NCBI RefSeq assembly: GCF_026011715.1
Contig: NZ_BRVM01000002.1
Location: 124,001 to 188,000, forward strand
DNA: 64,000 bases
Direction: 5' to 3'
Source: Cytobacillus sp. NCCP-133
GTDB lineage: Bacteria; Bacillota; Bacilli; Bacillales; Cytobacillaceae
A program made the translations under genes and the position numbers. Below the pieces are notes generated by a model that saw only the letters and a list, made by a program, of their open reading frames with translations, was not told the DNA's origin and searched no databases. Of the stretch, positions 1 through 7,307 are shown in pieces (the first letter of the stretch is position 1; each line of letters opens with the position of its first letter).

Positions 1-429
1 TCTATTATGCCGGGAAAAGTAAATCCTACACAAAGTGAAGCTCTTACGATGGTGGTTTGTCAGGTTTTTGGAAATGATGCTGCTATTGGCTTCGCAGCAA
101 GTCAGGGTAATTTTGAATTAAACGTATTTAAACCGGTGATTATTTATAACCTTCTTCAAAGCATAAGAATCCTTGGAGATGGAATGGCATCGTTTAATGA
201 AAAATGCCTGTCAGGCTTAGAGGCGAACGAAGATGTGATATCAGGTCATGTTGAAAGGTCATTAATGCTTGTAACAGCCCTTAATCCATATATCGGATAT
301 GAAAAAGCAGCTGAGATTGCCAAGCTCGCATTCAAGGAAAATACAACATTAAAGGAAGCAGCACTAAAAACTGGTTACATTACAGAAGAGCAATATGAAG
401 AATGGGTTGTGCCGGAAAAGATGGTGTAA
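1..429 (+). CDS. fumC: Fumarate hydratase class II, C-terminal part (cut by window start)
   Basis: This is the C-terminal third of a class II (iron-independent) fumarase, which interconverts fumarate and malate in the TCA cycle in the cytoplasm. The first codons read S-I-M-P-G-K-V-N-P, the family signature loop (usually GSSxMPxKxNP) at the active site. About 142 of the usual 460 or so residues are present, and the reading frame is already open at base 1, so the start lies outside the window. The remaining sequence ([13 protein letters not shown], then the helical tail) is typical of the fumarase/aspartase superfamily. Aspartase shares the signature, so a small chance of AspA remains, but the tail fits fumarase better. 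A hairpin follows the stop directly. Confidence 0.88.
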   Translation, partial: SIMPGKVNPTQSEALTMVVCQVFGNDAAIGFAASQGNFELNVFKPVIIYNLLQSIRILGDGMASFNEKCLSGLEANEDVISGHVERSLMLVTALNPYIGYEKAAEIAKLAFKENTTLKEAALKTGYITEEQYEEWVVPEKMV

Positions 430-435
430 ATTAAA

Positions 436-461
436 GGGCCCTCTTTAATGAAGGAGGGCCC
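436..461. terminator. Hairpin between fumC and the SASP gene
   Basis: An 11-bp stem (GGGCCCTCTTT / AAGGAGGGCCC, one G-T pair) with a 4-nt loop lies just after the fumC stop and beyond the 3' end of the convergent SASP gene. The T-run is weak on both sides (AAATTT on plus, TTTAATTT on minus). It probably serves as a shared terminator for the two convergent genes. Confidence 0.65.
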
Positions 462-493
462 AGCCAAATTTATTCAATTGTTATCTTGCTTTA

Positions 494-712
494 TTAGAAA
501 GAACCGCCGCCAAGCTGTTGTTCTGCCATTTGTACAAGGCGTTTTGTGATTTCTCCACCAACAGATCCGTTAGCACGTGAAGTTGTTTCTGCACCAAGGT
601 TTACGCCAAATTCAGTAGCGATTTCGAACTTCATTTGGTCAAGTGCTTGTGCTACTCCTGGTACTAGTAATTGGTTTGAGGAATTGCTTCTGCTAGATGT
701 TTGGTTGTTCAT
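494..712 (-). CDS. sspB: Alpha/beta-type small acid-soluble spore protein
   Basis: A 72-residue alpha/beta-type SASP. These proteins coat forespore DNA, protect it from UV and heat, and are degraded by the GPR protease at germination. Family hallmarks seen: the [10 protein letters not shown] segment (GPR cleavage region, about residues 28-37), then [22 protein letters not shown], the conserved C-terminal DNA-binding helix. Q/N-rich N-terminus as usual. The start ATG has a strong upstream GAGGAGG. In B. subtilis sspB also lies near yheE-yheD-yheC, so the position fits sspB, though several ssp paralogues are nearly identical and the exact letter is inferred. A sigma-G-like promoter lies at 858-887, and a tRNA-like element occupies the leader between promoter and gene. 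Confidence 0.93.
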   Translation of the reverse strand: MNNQTSSRSNSSNQLLVPGVAQALDQMKFEIATEFGVNLGAETTSRANGSVGGEITKRLVQMAEQQLGGGSF

Positions 713-746
713 GTGATTTTCCTCCTCATAAAATTTTGTTGGTTTT

Positions 747-813
747 TGGTTGGGTTAGCTGGAATTGCACCAGCGCAAGGATCAAATCCTGTTCCACTGC
801 CTGGCTTAACCCA
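747..813 (-). tRNA. tRNA-like RNA (degenerate tRNA-Gln(UUG)-like) in the SASP leader
   Basis: Read on the minus strand from 813, the sequence folds as a small cloverleaf of 67 nt. Acceptor TGGGTTA (813-807) pairs perfectly over 7 bp with TAACCCA (757-751). D arm is CCA-GGCAG-TGG (804-794). Anticodon arm is CAGG / CCTTG around the 7-nt loop ATTTGAT, giving U33, anticodon TTG (785-783) and A37. T arm is GCTGG-TGCAATT-CCAGC (774-758), a perfect 5-bp stem with a 7-nt loop. Discriminator A (750) is followed by an encoded CCA (749-747). Departures from a normal tRNA: position 8 is not T, the anticodon stem has a mismatch or bulge, the variable loop is about 1 nt, and the T loop is TGCAA rather than TTCRA. 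Acceptor and T arm resemble Bacillus tRNA-Gln(UUG) from memory. It lies 34 nt before the SASP start, so it is probably a tRNA-derived regulatory or processed RNA, not a working Gln tRNA. Confidence 0.7.
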
Positions 814-857
814 TCGGTATTGGTGTGCGGTGGCTTGCTGCCGCTGTGTTTACTCTC

Positions 858-887
858 TATTATGTTTGATTTATAAAAGTTTATTCT
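858..887 (-). promoter_or_regulatory. Putative sigma-G promoter of the SASP transcript
   Basis: On the minus strand AGAATA (887-882) and CATAATA (864-858) are separated by 17 nt. This closely matches the sigma-G consensus as I recall it (TGAATA, 17-18 nt, CATAMTA) and suits a forespore SASP gene. Transcription would begin near 850, about 37 nt before the tRNA-like element and 140 nt before the SASP start. Confidence 0.65.
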
Positions 888-1009
888 TTAATTAAATCGG
901 GAATTTTTTCCTGGAGTGTTACCTGTTTAGGTGTGTTATATAACAAAGCAGAAACAAACAAACTATATAAGAAATATACTCTGTAAAACGAAAGCGAGAG
1001 GTTCTGAAA

Positions 1010-1252
1010 ATGGCAATTTGCCCTGTTTGCAATGGTTTTGAAAATTTGGAAGCAGCTTGCTGCTCTTGCGGAAAGAAAATGGAGGACAGCGGCAGAATCA
1101 TGGATTTTTACGATGATTACAGTGCTTATATGCCTATTGATCAAATGAAAATGGAAGATGGCTTTCCTCAAGATTTTCAAAAAGAGGAATGTCCGCATCT
1201 TTTGAAATGTCCATCATGCGGCCAGGATTCAGTGATGTTTATAAAAGAGTAA
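1010..1252 (+). CDS. Small cysteine-rich (zinc-ribbon-like) protein, unknown function
   Basis: An 80-residue protein of unrecognised function. It has an N-terminal CPVC (residues 4-7), a CCSCGKKM cluster near residue 18, and a C-terminal ECPHLLKCPSCGQD block (about 60-72). The CxxC pairs suggest one or two structural zinc-binding knuckles. The acidic, aromatic middle (YDDYSAYMPIDQMKMEDGF) contains no domain I know. A GAGAGG ribosome-binding site precedes the ATG, and a strong bidirectional terminator follows, so it appears to be a single-gene unit. It is divergent from the SASP transcript. Similar short proteins are annotated as hypothetical in Bacillus. Coding status is well supported; function is open. 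Confidence 0.75.
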   Translation: MAICPVCNGFENLEAACCSCGKKMEDSGRIMDFYDDYSAYMPIDQMKMEDGFPQDFQKEECPHLLKCPSCGQDSVMFIKE

Positions 1253-1266
1253 ATTAAACCAAAAAA

Positions 1267-1300
1267 CCCCGTCTGCCTGGCCTGACGGGGTCTCTTTTTT
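1267..1300. terminator. Bidirectional rho-independent terminator
   Basis: CCCCGTC / GACGGGG stem (1267-1273 with 1284-1290), followed on plus by TCTCTTTTTT and preceded by six A on the other side. It serves the Cys-rich protein gene on plus and the MsmX-type gene on minus. Confidence 0.9.
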
Positions 1301-1305
1301 TAATC

Positions 1306-2409
1306 TTAATGTGAGCGGATTCTGCTTTCCGTTTGGGCATCAAAGAAATGGGCTTTGTTCATATCAAATGCCAGCTCAAGGTTTTGCCCTGGGTTAATAT
1401 CTGTACGGGAATCAACGCGTGCAACGAAATCCTGGCCTTCAATGCTAGAGTAAATCATTGTTTCAGCACCAGTAAGTTCGGAAACGTCAATCCGTGCATT
1501 AATTTTAGAACCTGAGGAAGCATCAATAAAAACAGGTTCGTCATGAATATCTTCCGGGCGTATGCCAAGAATGATATCTTTTCCCACATAGCTTTGGTCA
1601 CGAAGTACCTTCATTTTTCCTCCTGGAACGGTAATTTGTGTTTGGCTGACAACAAACTTTCCGTCTTCAAGCTTGCCGTTGAAGAAGTTCATGGCAGGAG
1701 AGCCTATAAAACCGCCGACAAAAACATTTTCAGGTTTCTCATATACTTCTTTCGGTGCACCAACCTGCTGGATTATCCCATCCTTCATAACAACAAGACG
1801 GGTTGCCATTGTCATGGCCTCTGTCTGGTCATGTGTTACATAGATGGTTGTTGTCTGCAGACGCTGGTGCAGCTTGGCAATTTCTGCACGCATTTGCACA
1901 CGAAGCTTTGCATCTAAATTGGATAATGGTTCATCCATCAGGAAGACTTTTGCATCACGGACAATCGCTCGGCCTAATGCAACACGCTGGCGCTGACCGC
2001 CTGATAAAGCTTTCGGTTTGCGGTCAAGGTATGGTTCAAGCCCGAGGATTTTCGCAGCTTCTTTTACGCGGCGTTCAATTTCGTTCTTTGGAAACTTACG
2101 AAGTTTAAGCCCGAAAGCCATGTTGTCATATACGGACATATGCGGATAAAGGGCATAGTTCTGGAAAACCATCGCGATATCACGATCTTTGGGCGGCACA
2201 TCATTCACACGCTTATCATCGATATAAAAGTCACCCTTTGAAATTTCTTCAAGGCCTGCAATCATACGAAGTGTTGTAGATTTACCGCAGCCTGAAGGCC
2301 CGACAAATACGATAAATTCCTTATCCTGGATGTGGAGATTGAAATCTTCTACTGCAGTAATTTTGTTATCATAGATTTTGTAAATGTGATCTAATTTTAG
2401 TTCAGCCAT
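1306..2409 (-). CDS. msmX: Carbohydrate ABC-transporter ATPase, MsmX/UgpC type
   Basis: A 367-residue ATPase of the MalK/MsmX/UgpC family, which powers several sugar importers from the cytoplasmic face of the membrane. Walker A GPSGCGKST (about 37-45), Q-loop VFQNYALYPHM (about 82), signature LSGGQRQRVAL (about 135), Walker B VFLMDEPLSNLD (about 155) and switch histidine in YVTHDQTEA are all intact. The C-terminal third (from about 240) is the MalK-type regulatory/TOBE domain. No permease or binding-protein gene adjoins it. This fits MsmX of B. subtilis (365 residues), an orphan ATPase shared by several sugar transporters. Starts at ATG after an AGG-rich site; a shared terminator lies downstream. 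Confidence 0.9.
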   Translation of the reverse strand: MAELKLDHIYKIYDNKITAVEDFNLHIQDKEFIVFVGPSGCGKSTTLRMIAGLEEISKGDFYIDDKRVNDVPPKDRDIAMVFQNYALYPHMSVYDNMAFGLKLRKFPKNEIERRVKEAAKILGLEPYLDRKPKALSGGQRQRVALGRAIVRDAKVFLMDEPLSNLDAKLRVQMRAEIAKLHQRLQTTTIYVTHDQTEAMTMATRLVVMKDGIIQQVGAPKEVYEKPENVFVGGFIGSPAMNFFNGKLEDGKFVVSQTQITVPGGKMKVLRDQSYVGKDIILGIRPEDIHDEPVFIDASSGSKINARIDVSELTGAETMIYSSIEGQDFVARVDSRTDINPGQNLELAFDMNKAHFFDAQTESRIRSH

Positions 2410-2524
2410 TTGGATAACCTCCCAGTATTTTTTGCTTATATTCAGTTTAAAGGAAGCAGGGGTTTTCCCATATGGCTAATCTGCACAAAATTCCTGAAGG
2501 CGGTTTTATGCAAAGTGTTCAATT

Positions 2525-3418
2525 TTATGGCTGTTCATACAGCAAGCAAGCAAGATAAACTGTCGCAGCGCTGTTGAAGTCCTTCAATTGGAGCCCTGTT
2601 TTCTTTGTGAATTTGTCTAATCGATATTGCAGGGTATTGCGATGGATATACAGCTTTTTGGCCGTTAATGACACGTTGGAGCTATTTTGCAAAAATATCT
2701 TAATCGTGATTAATAGTTCAGGGTCATCTTTTAGCAAAGAAAGCCGGGAGAGCAGATTTCTTTTCAAAAAAGGATCCAGGTTTACCGTGACTAAGGATGG
2801 AAATGTCTTCTCGAAAGAAAAGATCCTTTCTGAGGGCAGCATTGTATAGGCATGCTGGAAAAATTTTATTTCCTCCTGAAATTGCATGGGAAGGTCATTT
2901 TCCAATGTATTGGGACAGCCAATATAAAAAGCTGTTTTAACGAAGAAGTCGCTCTCAAGGGCATTGGAAATTGCGAGAAATTCCATGTCAGCAAGCGGAT
3001 CATTAAATTCTTCGACTATGACTCCTTTTGAAGGCTTATTCCATAAAATAATAATATCTTTCTCAAAAAATGCTTTAAAAGCATCTTCCATATCTTCGCG
3101 CATCCAATCACCCTCGGCTGTTTTAAATTGGATAAGCCGATATGCTGAATGCTTGGCTGCCTTTGGAGTACGTCCGTTAGAAAATAAAAAATCAAACCAG
3201 GTTTGGGCCTCAGGGTTATGATGGGGAGAGATATCATGAAATTCAAAAAGGGTTTTTAAGATCTTCAGACTATCTTCGGTTAAATCTTTTGCAGGAATGC
3301 CGAGCCATTGTCCTGTTTTCTGATAATAAAACCAGTAGGTGCTTGAAAATGAGTGGAAATTTGGTTTTGCTTCCATCAAGATAGAACCAGGATATTTGTC
3401 GTGTAATTTTTTTAACAT
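2525..3418 (-). CDS. PucR-type helix-turn-helix regulator
   Basis: A 297-residue cytoplasmic protein. Its C-terminus (about 235-292: LFLQNSSNVSLTAKKLYIHRNTLQYRLDKFTKKTGL) is the PucR/CdaR-type helix-turn-helix, in which S/T-x-TA-x-x-L-x-I/V-H-R-N-T-L-x-Y-R is diagnostic. The N-terminal 200 residues have no domain I recognise; they are aromatic-rich (HSFSSTYWFYYQKTGQWLG) and may sense a ligand. It lies downstream of csoR/cstR on the opposite strand and upstream of the msmX-type gene, with a gap of about 115 bases before the latter. A role in sugar uptake is conceivable but unsupported. Target genes are unknown. Confidence 0.75.
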   Translation of the reverse strand: MLKKLHDKYPGSILMEAKPNFHSFSSTYWFYYQKTGQWLGIPAKDLTEDSLKILKTLFEFHDISPHHNPEAQTWFDFLFSNGRTPKAAKHSAYRLIQFKTAEGDWMREDMEDAFKAFFEKDIIILWNKPSKGVIVEEFNDPLADMEFLAISNALESDFFVKTAFYIGCPNTLENDLPMQFQEEIKFFQHAYTMLPSERIFSFEKTFPSLVTVNLDPFLKRNLLSRLSLLKDDPELLITIKIFLQNSSNVSLTAKKLYIHRNTLQYRLDKFTKKTGLQLKDFNSAATVYLACLLYEQP

Positions 3419-3531
3419 ATTTTTTTCCTTTAATTTGATAAATTTTTGTGTTTCTTATAGTATAGCAGTTATAATTTAATTGAAAAAACTATCGGAAACG
3501 GTCTGGTTTTTATAAATAAGGGGTGAGATGT

Positions 3532-3792
3532 ATGGAATACACACCAGAGATGAAAAACCGCTTGAAAAGGCTTGAAGGGCAAGTGCGGGGCGTAATCCGT
3601 ATGATGGAAGAGGAGAAGCATTGCAAGGATGTTGTTACACAATTATCTGCAGTGCGCTCTGCAGTTGATCGTGCAATGGGTTATATCGTAGCAAAAAACC
3701 TGGAATCCTGTATCCGTGATGCAAATTCAGAAGGCAAAAACGCTGAAGATGCGATCCAGGAAGCAGTCAATATGATTGTTAAAAGCAGATAA
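3532..3792 (+). CDS. CsoR/CstR-family (DUF156) repressor
   Basis: An 86-residue all-helical repressor of the CsoR/RcnR/CstR family (EMKNRLKRLEGQVRGVIRMMEE is the family N-terminus). It has a Cys in HCKDV and a second in NLESC. The position four before the second Cys, a His ligand in copper-sensing CsoR (H-x3-C), is Asn here. Loss of the His points to the CstR class, which senses persulfide or reactive sulfur through two cysteines, and not to a copper sensor. ATG at 3532 is preferred over the in-frame GTG at 3523 because AAGGGGTG lies 7 nt upstream of it. No sulfurtransferase or copper genes adjoin, so the regulon must be elsewhere. Terminator follows. Confidence 0.85.
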   Translation: MEYTPEMKNRLKRLEGQVRGVIRMMEEEKHCKDVVTQLSAVRSAVDRAMGYIVAKNLESCIRDANSEGKNAEDAIQEAVNMIVKSR

Positions 3793-3810
3793 TATCTTTT
3801 CTTAACTATA

Positions 3811-3850
3811 AAAGGCACCTGAACGGTAACCCGCTCATGGTGCCTTTTTT
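3811..3850 (+). terminator. Terminator after the CstR-like gene
   Basis: AAAGGCACC (3811-3819) pairs with GGTGCCTTT (3839-3847) and is followed by a T run. Confidence 0.9.
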
Positions 3851-3892
3851 ATTAATCTGCGTCCTTTGTGGGCAAGGCGCCTTGCGCTTTTC

Positions 3893-4084
3893 TTATTCCG
3901 CTTGATAAGGCGGCTTTTCTTCATGGAATTCTCTTGCCTGTTCGATATTCATATCATCCCCGCGCCCGTGGACGGACCCTCCTGACAGGCCTTCATTAAT
4001 GATTCTGTCAATATCCATATAGGTTTTGTCACGGCCTTCGTAATCTAAATCCTCTGATGCCTTTGAATTTTTATTTTTTTCCAT
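3893..4084 (-). CDS. Small hydrophilic protein, possibly DUF4025-like
   Basis: A 63-residue, highly charged protein with no hydrophobic segment (M-E-K-N-K-N start, an IDRIINEGLSGG centre, and a HEEKPPYQAE tail). It resembles small Bacillus proteins annotated as DUF4025/YozQ-like or as hypothetical, but I cannot assign it with confidence. A strong AAAAGGAGAGG ribosome-binding site precedes the ATG and composition matches its neighbours, so it is likely expressed. It stands alone between the CstR-like gene and yheE. No function can be stated. Confidence 0.6.
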   Translation of the reverse strand: MEKNKNSKASEDLDYEGRDKTYMDIDRIINEGLSGGSVHGRGDDMNIEQAREFHEEKPPYQAE

Positions 4085-4190
4085 AATGTCCTCTCCTTTT
4101 AAGAAATTGATGATCTACCTGTTATTTTCTCAAAAGGGCATTAAAGTCATGCAAAATATTTAAAGGCTGAACGGAAAGTATATATCTTAA

Positions 4191-4397
4191 TTATTCATAA
4201 ACATGGTATAACATTAACTGATGAATTTGTGATTTCAGTTCTCCCTCCTGGCTCGCAGGATTTCCGGATGTCCATTCAATTTTTCCATCGGGATGGTAAA
4301 TACCCGCGATCTTTTGTTTTTTGAAGTAAAAAGAAAATGTCCATCCCGGCAATTGTTTATTTACATATAGAGGCTTGAATTGAAAGTGTGTTAGCAT
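4191..4397 (-). CDS. yheE: YheE family protein (DUF5342)
   Basis: A 68-residue protein that matches, from memory, the B. subtilis YheE family (MLTHFQFKPLYVNKQLPGWTFSFYFKKQKIAGIYHPDGKIEW), an uncharacterised family next to sspB and yheD-yheC. Start chosen at the ATG at 4397, because GGGAGG lies a few bases upstream. The frame stays open nine codons further up, but that would move the start upstream of the ribosome-binding site. No transmembrane segment or catalytic motif is visible. Gene order supports the name; function unknown. Confidence 0.8.
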   Translation of the reverse strand: MLTHFQFKPLYVNKQLPGWTFSFYFKKQKIAGIYHPDGKIEWTSGNPASQEGELKSQIHQLMLYHVYE

Positions 4398-4502
4398 TCT
4401 GCGTCCTCCCGGTTGTCTTTTCAAGATATCCGTTTATAGTCCCTGAAAGAGGGAATAGAATAGATGTAGAAATATTTTAACATTAAAAGGAGGCAAAAAA
4501 TA

Positions 4503-4670
4503 ATGAAAAGAAACAATACATTTATGATGTCAGCCATGGCACTTGGAGCTGCATACTTAATGAGAAACCCGGAAGCACGTCAAAAACTAAAAGACCAGTT
4601 TCGTTCATTTGCAGGCACCTCTACAAAGAAAAATAATGTAAAAACCCCTAAAAGGCCTGTAACCTCTTAA
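4503..4670 (+). CDS. Short basic protein with hydrophobic N-terminus (55 aa), unknown
   Basis: A 55-codon reading frame with an excellent AAAAGGAGG seven nt upstream of its ATG. The product begins MKRNNTFMMSAMALGAAYLM, a short hydrophobic stretch, followed by RNPEARQKLKDQFRSFAG and a Lys/Pro-rich tail. This layout resembles very short members of the YtxH-type surface or stress proteins (small hydrophobic anchor, then basic helix), but it is too short to assign. It is divergent from yheE and ends about 60 bases before a strong terminator. Coding is likely from the ribosome-binding site and composition. Confidence 0.6.
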   Translation: MKRNNTFMMSAMALGAAYLMRNPEARQKLKDQFRSFAGTSTKKNNVKTPKRPVTS

Positions 4671-4729
4671 AACAATATTTACGATTGGACTAGCGCAAGT
4701 CAAGAAATACTGTATACTAATCGCATAAA

Positions 4730-4764
4730 AATAGCCGTACACCTTCAGTGTGTACGGCTATTTT
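4730..4764. terminator. Bidirectional terminator
   Basis: AATAGCCGTACAC pairs with GTGTACGGCTATT around a short loop and continues into TTTTC on plus and TTTTT on minus. It ends the 55-residue gene on plus and the four-gene yheC/yheD-type operon on minus. Confidence 0.88.
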
Positions 4765-4776
4765 CAATAACGGCCA

Positions 4777-5946
4777 TTAGAACCCCGCCCTTGCAAAAAA
4801 TAAATGGGTGAGCTCTTTAATCCTTTTCTTTTCAATGGAGAGTTCATCAAAGCTCATGGGCTTTGAATTGATTTCATAGATTACATAGTTACCTTCATCT
4901 GTTCTGCCTGCATCAATAGAGAATTCACCGTAGAAGCCTTTGCTTTTTTCAAGAAGCTTTCCGGTTTGTGCAGCTGCCATTTGAATAAAGTCATCATGCT
5001 CTTGGGTTCGAACCATTTCGTACGGAATCAAGATCCCGCCATTCGGGATATGTGTTGTAATTTCCTGTCCCTGAGCCTGCCGTATGCCAATTCCGGTAAC
5101 TTGAAAGCTGCCATTGCAGAAATGAACAAGAATCCTAAAATCGAAGCGCTTGCCATCAATCTTGGCAGAGCTCATTGCTTCCTGTGCAATATATGCTTTG
5201 TCTGTCAGCGGGATACTCCATTCATTCCAAAAACCTTCAAAATGGGTGTAATTAAAAGCATGGTTCAGCCCGTTTATGATTACCTTTTCTCCATCTTGCA
5301 TGCTTAGGCGGTAGATTCCTTTGCCTTTTGATCCGCTGGCAGGCTTCAGATAGATATTTTTATAAGTGTGGATAAAATGGCTCAGTTTTGATTTATCAGT
5401 GATAAGAATTGTGTCAGGAATATACTTTTGCAGAGGAGGATAGGCTTTCAATAATTGGCAGACTTCATATTTATCAAGAAAGCCCGGATTAAAAAAAGGG
5501 ATCTTATTTTTCTTAAAAAACAGGAAAGCCTTTTGAAAAGTCTCCTTTTGTTCTAGCTTTCTAAAGGGCACTCTATTATAGACAAGGTGGGGAAGGGGAA
5601 ATCTCGCTTCGGCCCATTTATCTTTTGCAGGCAAATAGATATAGCCGTTCACGGAATCATCTTGTATGTCTTCCGCTGTAAATACAAATGAAATTCCGTT
5701 GTTTTGCAGGATTTTTTTCTGCAGCGCCTTAAATAACGGGCCATTTCCGGCGATCGATTGGTCCTTCCCCTTTCCAGAAAGAATACCTATAACTGGTCCT
5801 GCATTATCTTTTTTGTTTAATAAATTTAAAGATAATACGTTTTCGGCCTCCGTGCTGCATGATTTTAAGGGCTGAGAATTGTTTCCGAGTGTGGCATTGG
5901 ATGGGCCAAACCATTCTTTGCTGGTCCAGTCGTAATAAACTTTCAT
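4777..5946 (-). CDS. YheC/YheD-family ATP-grasp spore protein (fourth paralogue)
   Basis: A 389-residue ATP-grasp protein of the YheC/YheD family (endospore coat-associated proteins). Features: GILSGKGK-type N-terminal domain, LPHLVYNRVPFRK (the family's 'YNR' motif), a lysine in IYLKPASGSKGKGIYRL (ATP-grasp nucleotide site, about 198-214), the QEAMSS strand, DFRILVH, and the C-terminal metal-binding segment EFSIDAGRTDEGNYVIYEINSKP. It is last in a four-gene operon and overlaps the previous stop by 4 bp (ATGA), so is translationally coupled. It is the shortest C-terminal arm of the four and ends with MSFDE instead of PGR. Substrate unknown for the family; an amide- or peptide-forming ligase is the usual inference. 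Confidence 0.85.
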   Translation of the reverse strand: MKVYYDWTSKEWFGPSNATLGNNSQPLKSCSTEAENVLSLNLLNKKDNAGPVIGILSGKGKDQSIAGNGPLFKALQKKILQNNGISFVFTAEDIQDDSVNGYIYLPAKDKWAEARFPLPHLVYNRVPFRKLEQKETFQKAFLFFKKNKIPFFNPGFLDKYEVCQLLKAYPPLQKYIPDTILITDKSKLSHFIHTYKNIYLKPASGSKGKGIYRLSMQDGEKVIINGLNHAFNYTHFEGFWNEWSIPLTDKAYIAQEAMSSAKIDGKRFDFRILVHFCNGSFQVTGIGIRQAQGQEITTHIPNGGILIPYEMVRTQEHDDFIQMAAAQTGKLLEKSKGFYGEFSIDAGRTDEGNYVIYEINSKPMSFDELSIEKKRIKELTHLFFARAGF

Positions 5947-7307
5947 CTGAAAATTTCCTCTGGTTTCATGATGGAAGCTTCCGTAAGGAAAACGGCAAAT
6001 GAAAGGGAAAGCTTTCTGGTTAGAAGGTCAAACTCGCGCAGCTGGGGGTGCTTGAATATGGATCTTCCCGGTTTGGAGTTTGCTTCAAAGAGCCACACGT
6101 TCCCTTTGCGGTCCAGCCCAAAATCGAAGCCAATCTCGCCAATTATGCCTTCCATGTTCCGTTCAAGAGCCTTGCTTATTTTAAGTGCTGCTTCAGTCAG
6201 TCTTTTTAGCGAATCTTCCATCTCATTTTCCGATTCAAAAATTTCATTGATTGTCTTAATTATCCCGCCGCTTTTTACATGAGTTGTAACACTGCCGGGA
6301 CCTGCAATTTTAGCAGCTGTCGCGGTAATTCTCCATTCTCCGTTTTCATCTTTATTGGTATGAATTCGGAAGTCAACAGGCCTCTGGTCATGACGCAATA
6401 AATGGATCCCTTGCTGGACGAGAATCTTGCTTAAATTCCTGCCAGCAAAAACATTTCGCATCAAACTTTCCAGGCTATTGTACTTTCTTAGCCGATTTTC
6501 ATCCCTTACACGGTATCTGCAATAATAGTTTCCTTCCTTTTTATCATAAATAATTTGATGGATTCCCAGCCCAAGGCTTCCATTGATTGGCTTTAGGAAT
6601 ACATGACCATAATCTGCAAGCATTCTTTCTATAACAGAAAAAGAAGAAAAAGAGTGTGTCTCTGGCAAATATACACTGATCTCATCTTCGTTTTGCAGTC
6701 TTTCGTAAACATCTAATTTATTAAAGAACCCAGGATTATACCATGGAATCAAGTAGTCCTTCTGCAAGCGGTCACGGACTTCTTTAAGTTCGTTCTTTTT
6801 TTCGCTTTTTCGATTTGGGAGCCGATCATACACGACATTTGGGAAGGGAACTTCATAGGTTTCAAAGCCCTCCTGATGATAAAAAAGGCCCCGGATTGTT
6901 CCTTGTTCCCAGTTGATATGCTGGTCGCCAAACAAGAAAGGGATTGCTCCCACCGTTTTCTTAACCGACAATAGTTTTGCAAAAAACAAGGTCCTGTCTC
7001 CAATAGGCCTCAATGGGAAAGAAGTGAAGCCTGAAGTAAAAATTCCGACGAGCGGCCCGATAAACAATGTTTCGTTATTGGCAAATGCGTGAAGCGGAAT
7101 ATTCAAATCTGGAAAGTTAAGTGCTTCTGCGACGTCTTTGCTTAGTATAATCGAGTTTTTCTTCGTTTTATGGAGAACGAAAGCAGCATCTTCTGAATGT
7201 GTCCCAAATGCAATTTTGGTCAAATGGGTATGAAGGTTTAGCTCATTCGGGATATAAACCGTTTTGGAGGGTGAATCCAAAATTTCAATTTGATACTGTT
7301 TTCGCAT
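5943..7307 (-). CDS. yheD: YheD, ATP-grasp spore coat-associated protein
   Basis: A 454-residue ATP-grasp protein matching B. subtilis YheD in length and context. N-terminal part (1-110) is a beta-rich domain ending in the GPLVGIFTSGF loop seen in this family. VVYDRLPNRK is the 'Y-D/N-R' motif. The nucleotide site is FLKPINGSLGLGIHQI (about 237-252), followed by DFRIHTNKDENGEW, TTHVKSGG, and EIGFDFGLDRKGNVWLFEANSKPGRS (about 395-420), the acidic metal-binding end. Third gene of the operon: its start overlaps yheC by 23 bp, and its stop overlaps the next start by 4 bp. In B. subtilis YheD localises to the forespore; the reaction is not known. Confidence 0.88.
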   Translation of the reverse strand: MRKQYQIEILDSPSKTVYIPNELNLHTHLTKIAFGTHSEDAAFVLHKTKKNSIILSKDVAEALNFPDLNIPLHAFANNETLFIGPLVGIFTSGFTSFPLRPIGDRTLFFAKLLSVKKTVGAIPFLFGDQHINWEQGTIRGLFYHQEGFETYEVPFPNVVYDRLPNRKSEKKNELKEVRDRLQKDYLIPWYNPGFFNKLDVYERLQNEDEISVYLPETHSFSSFSVIERMLADYGHVFLKPINGSLGLGIHQIIYDKKEGNYYCRYRVRDENRLRKYNSLESLMRNVFAGRNLSKILVQQGIHLLRHDQRPVDFRIHTNKDENGEWRITATAAKIAGPGSVTTHVKSGGIIKTINEIFESENEMEDSLKRLTEAALKISKALERNMEGIIGEIGFDFGLDRKGNVWLFEANSKPGRSIFKHPQLREFDLLTRKLSLSFAVFLTEASIMKPEEIFR

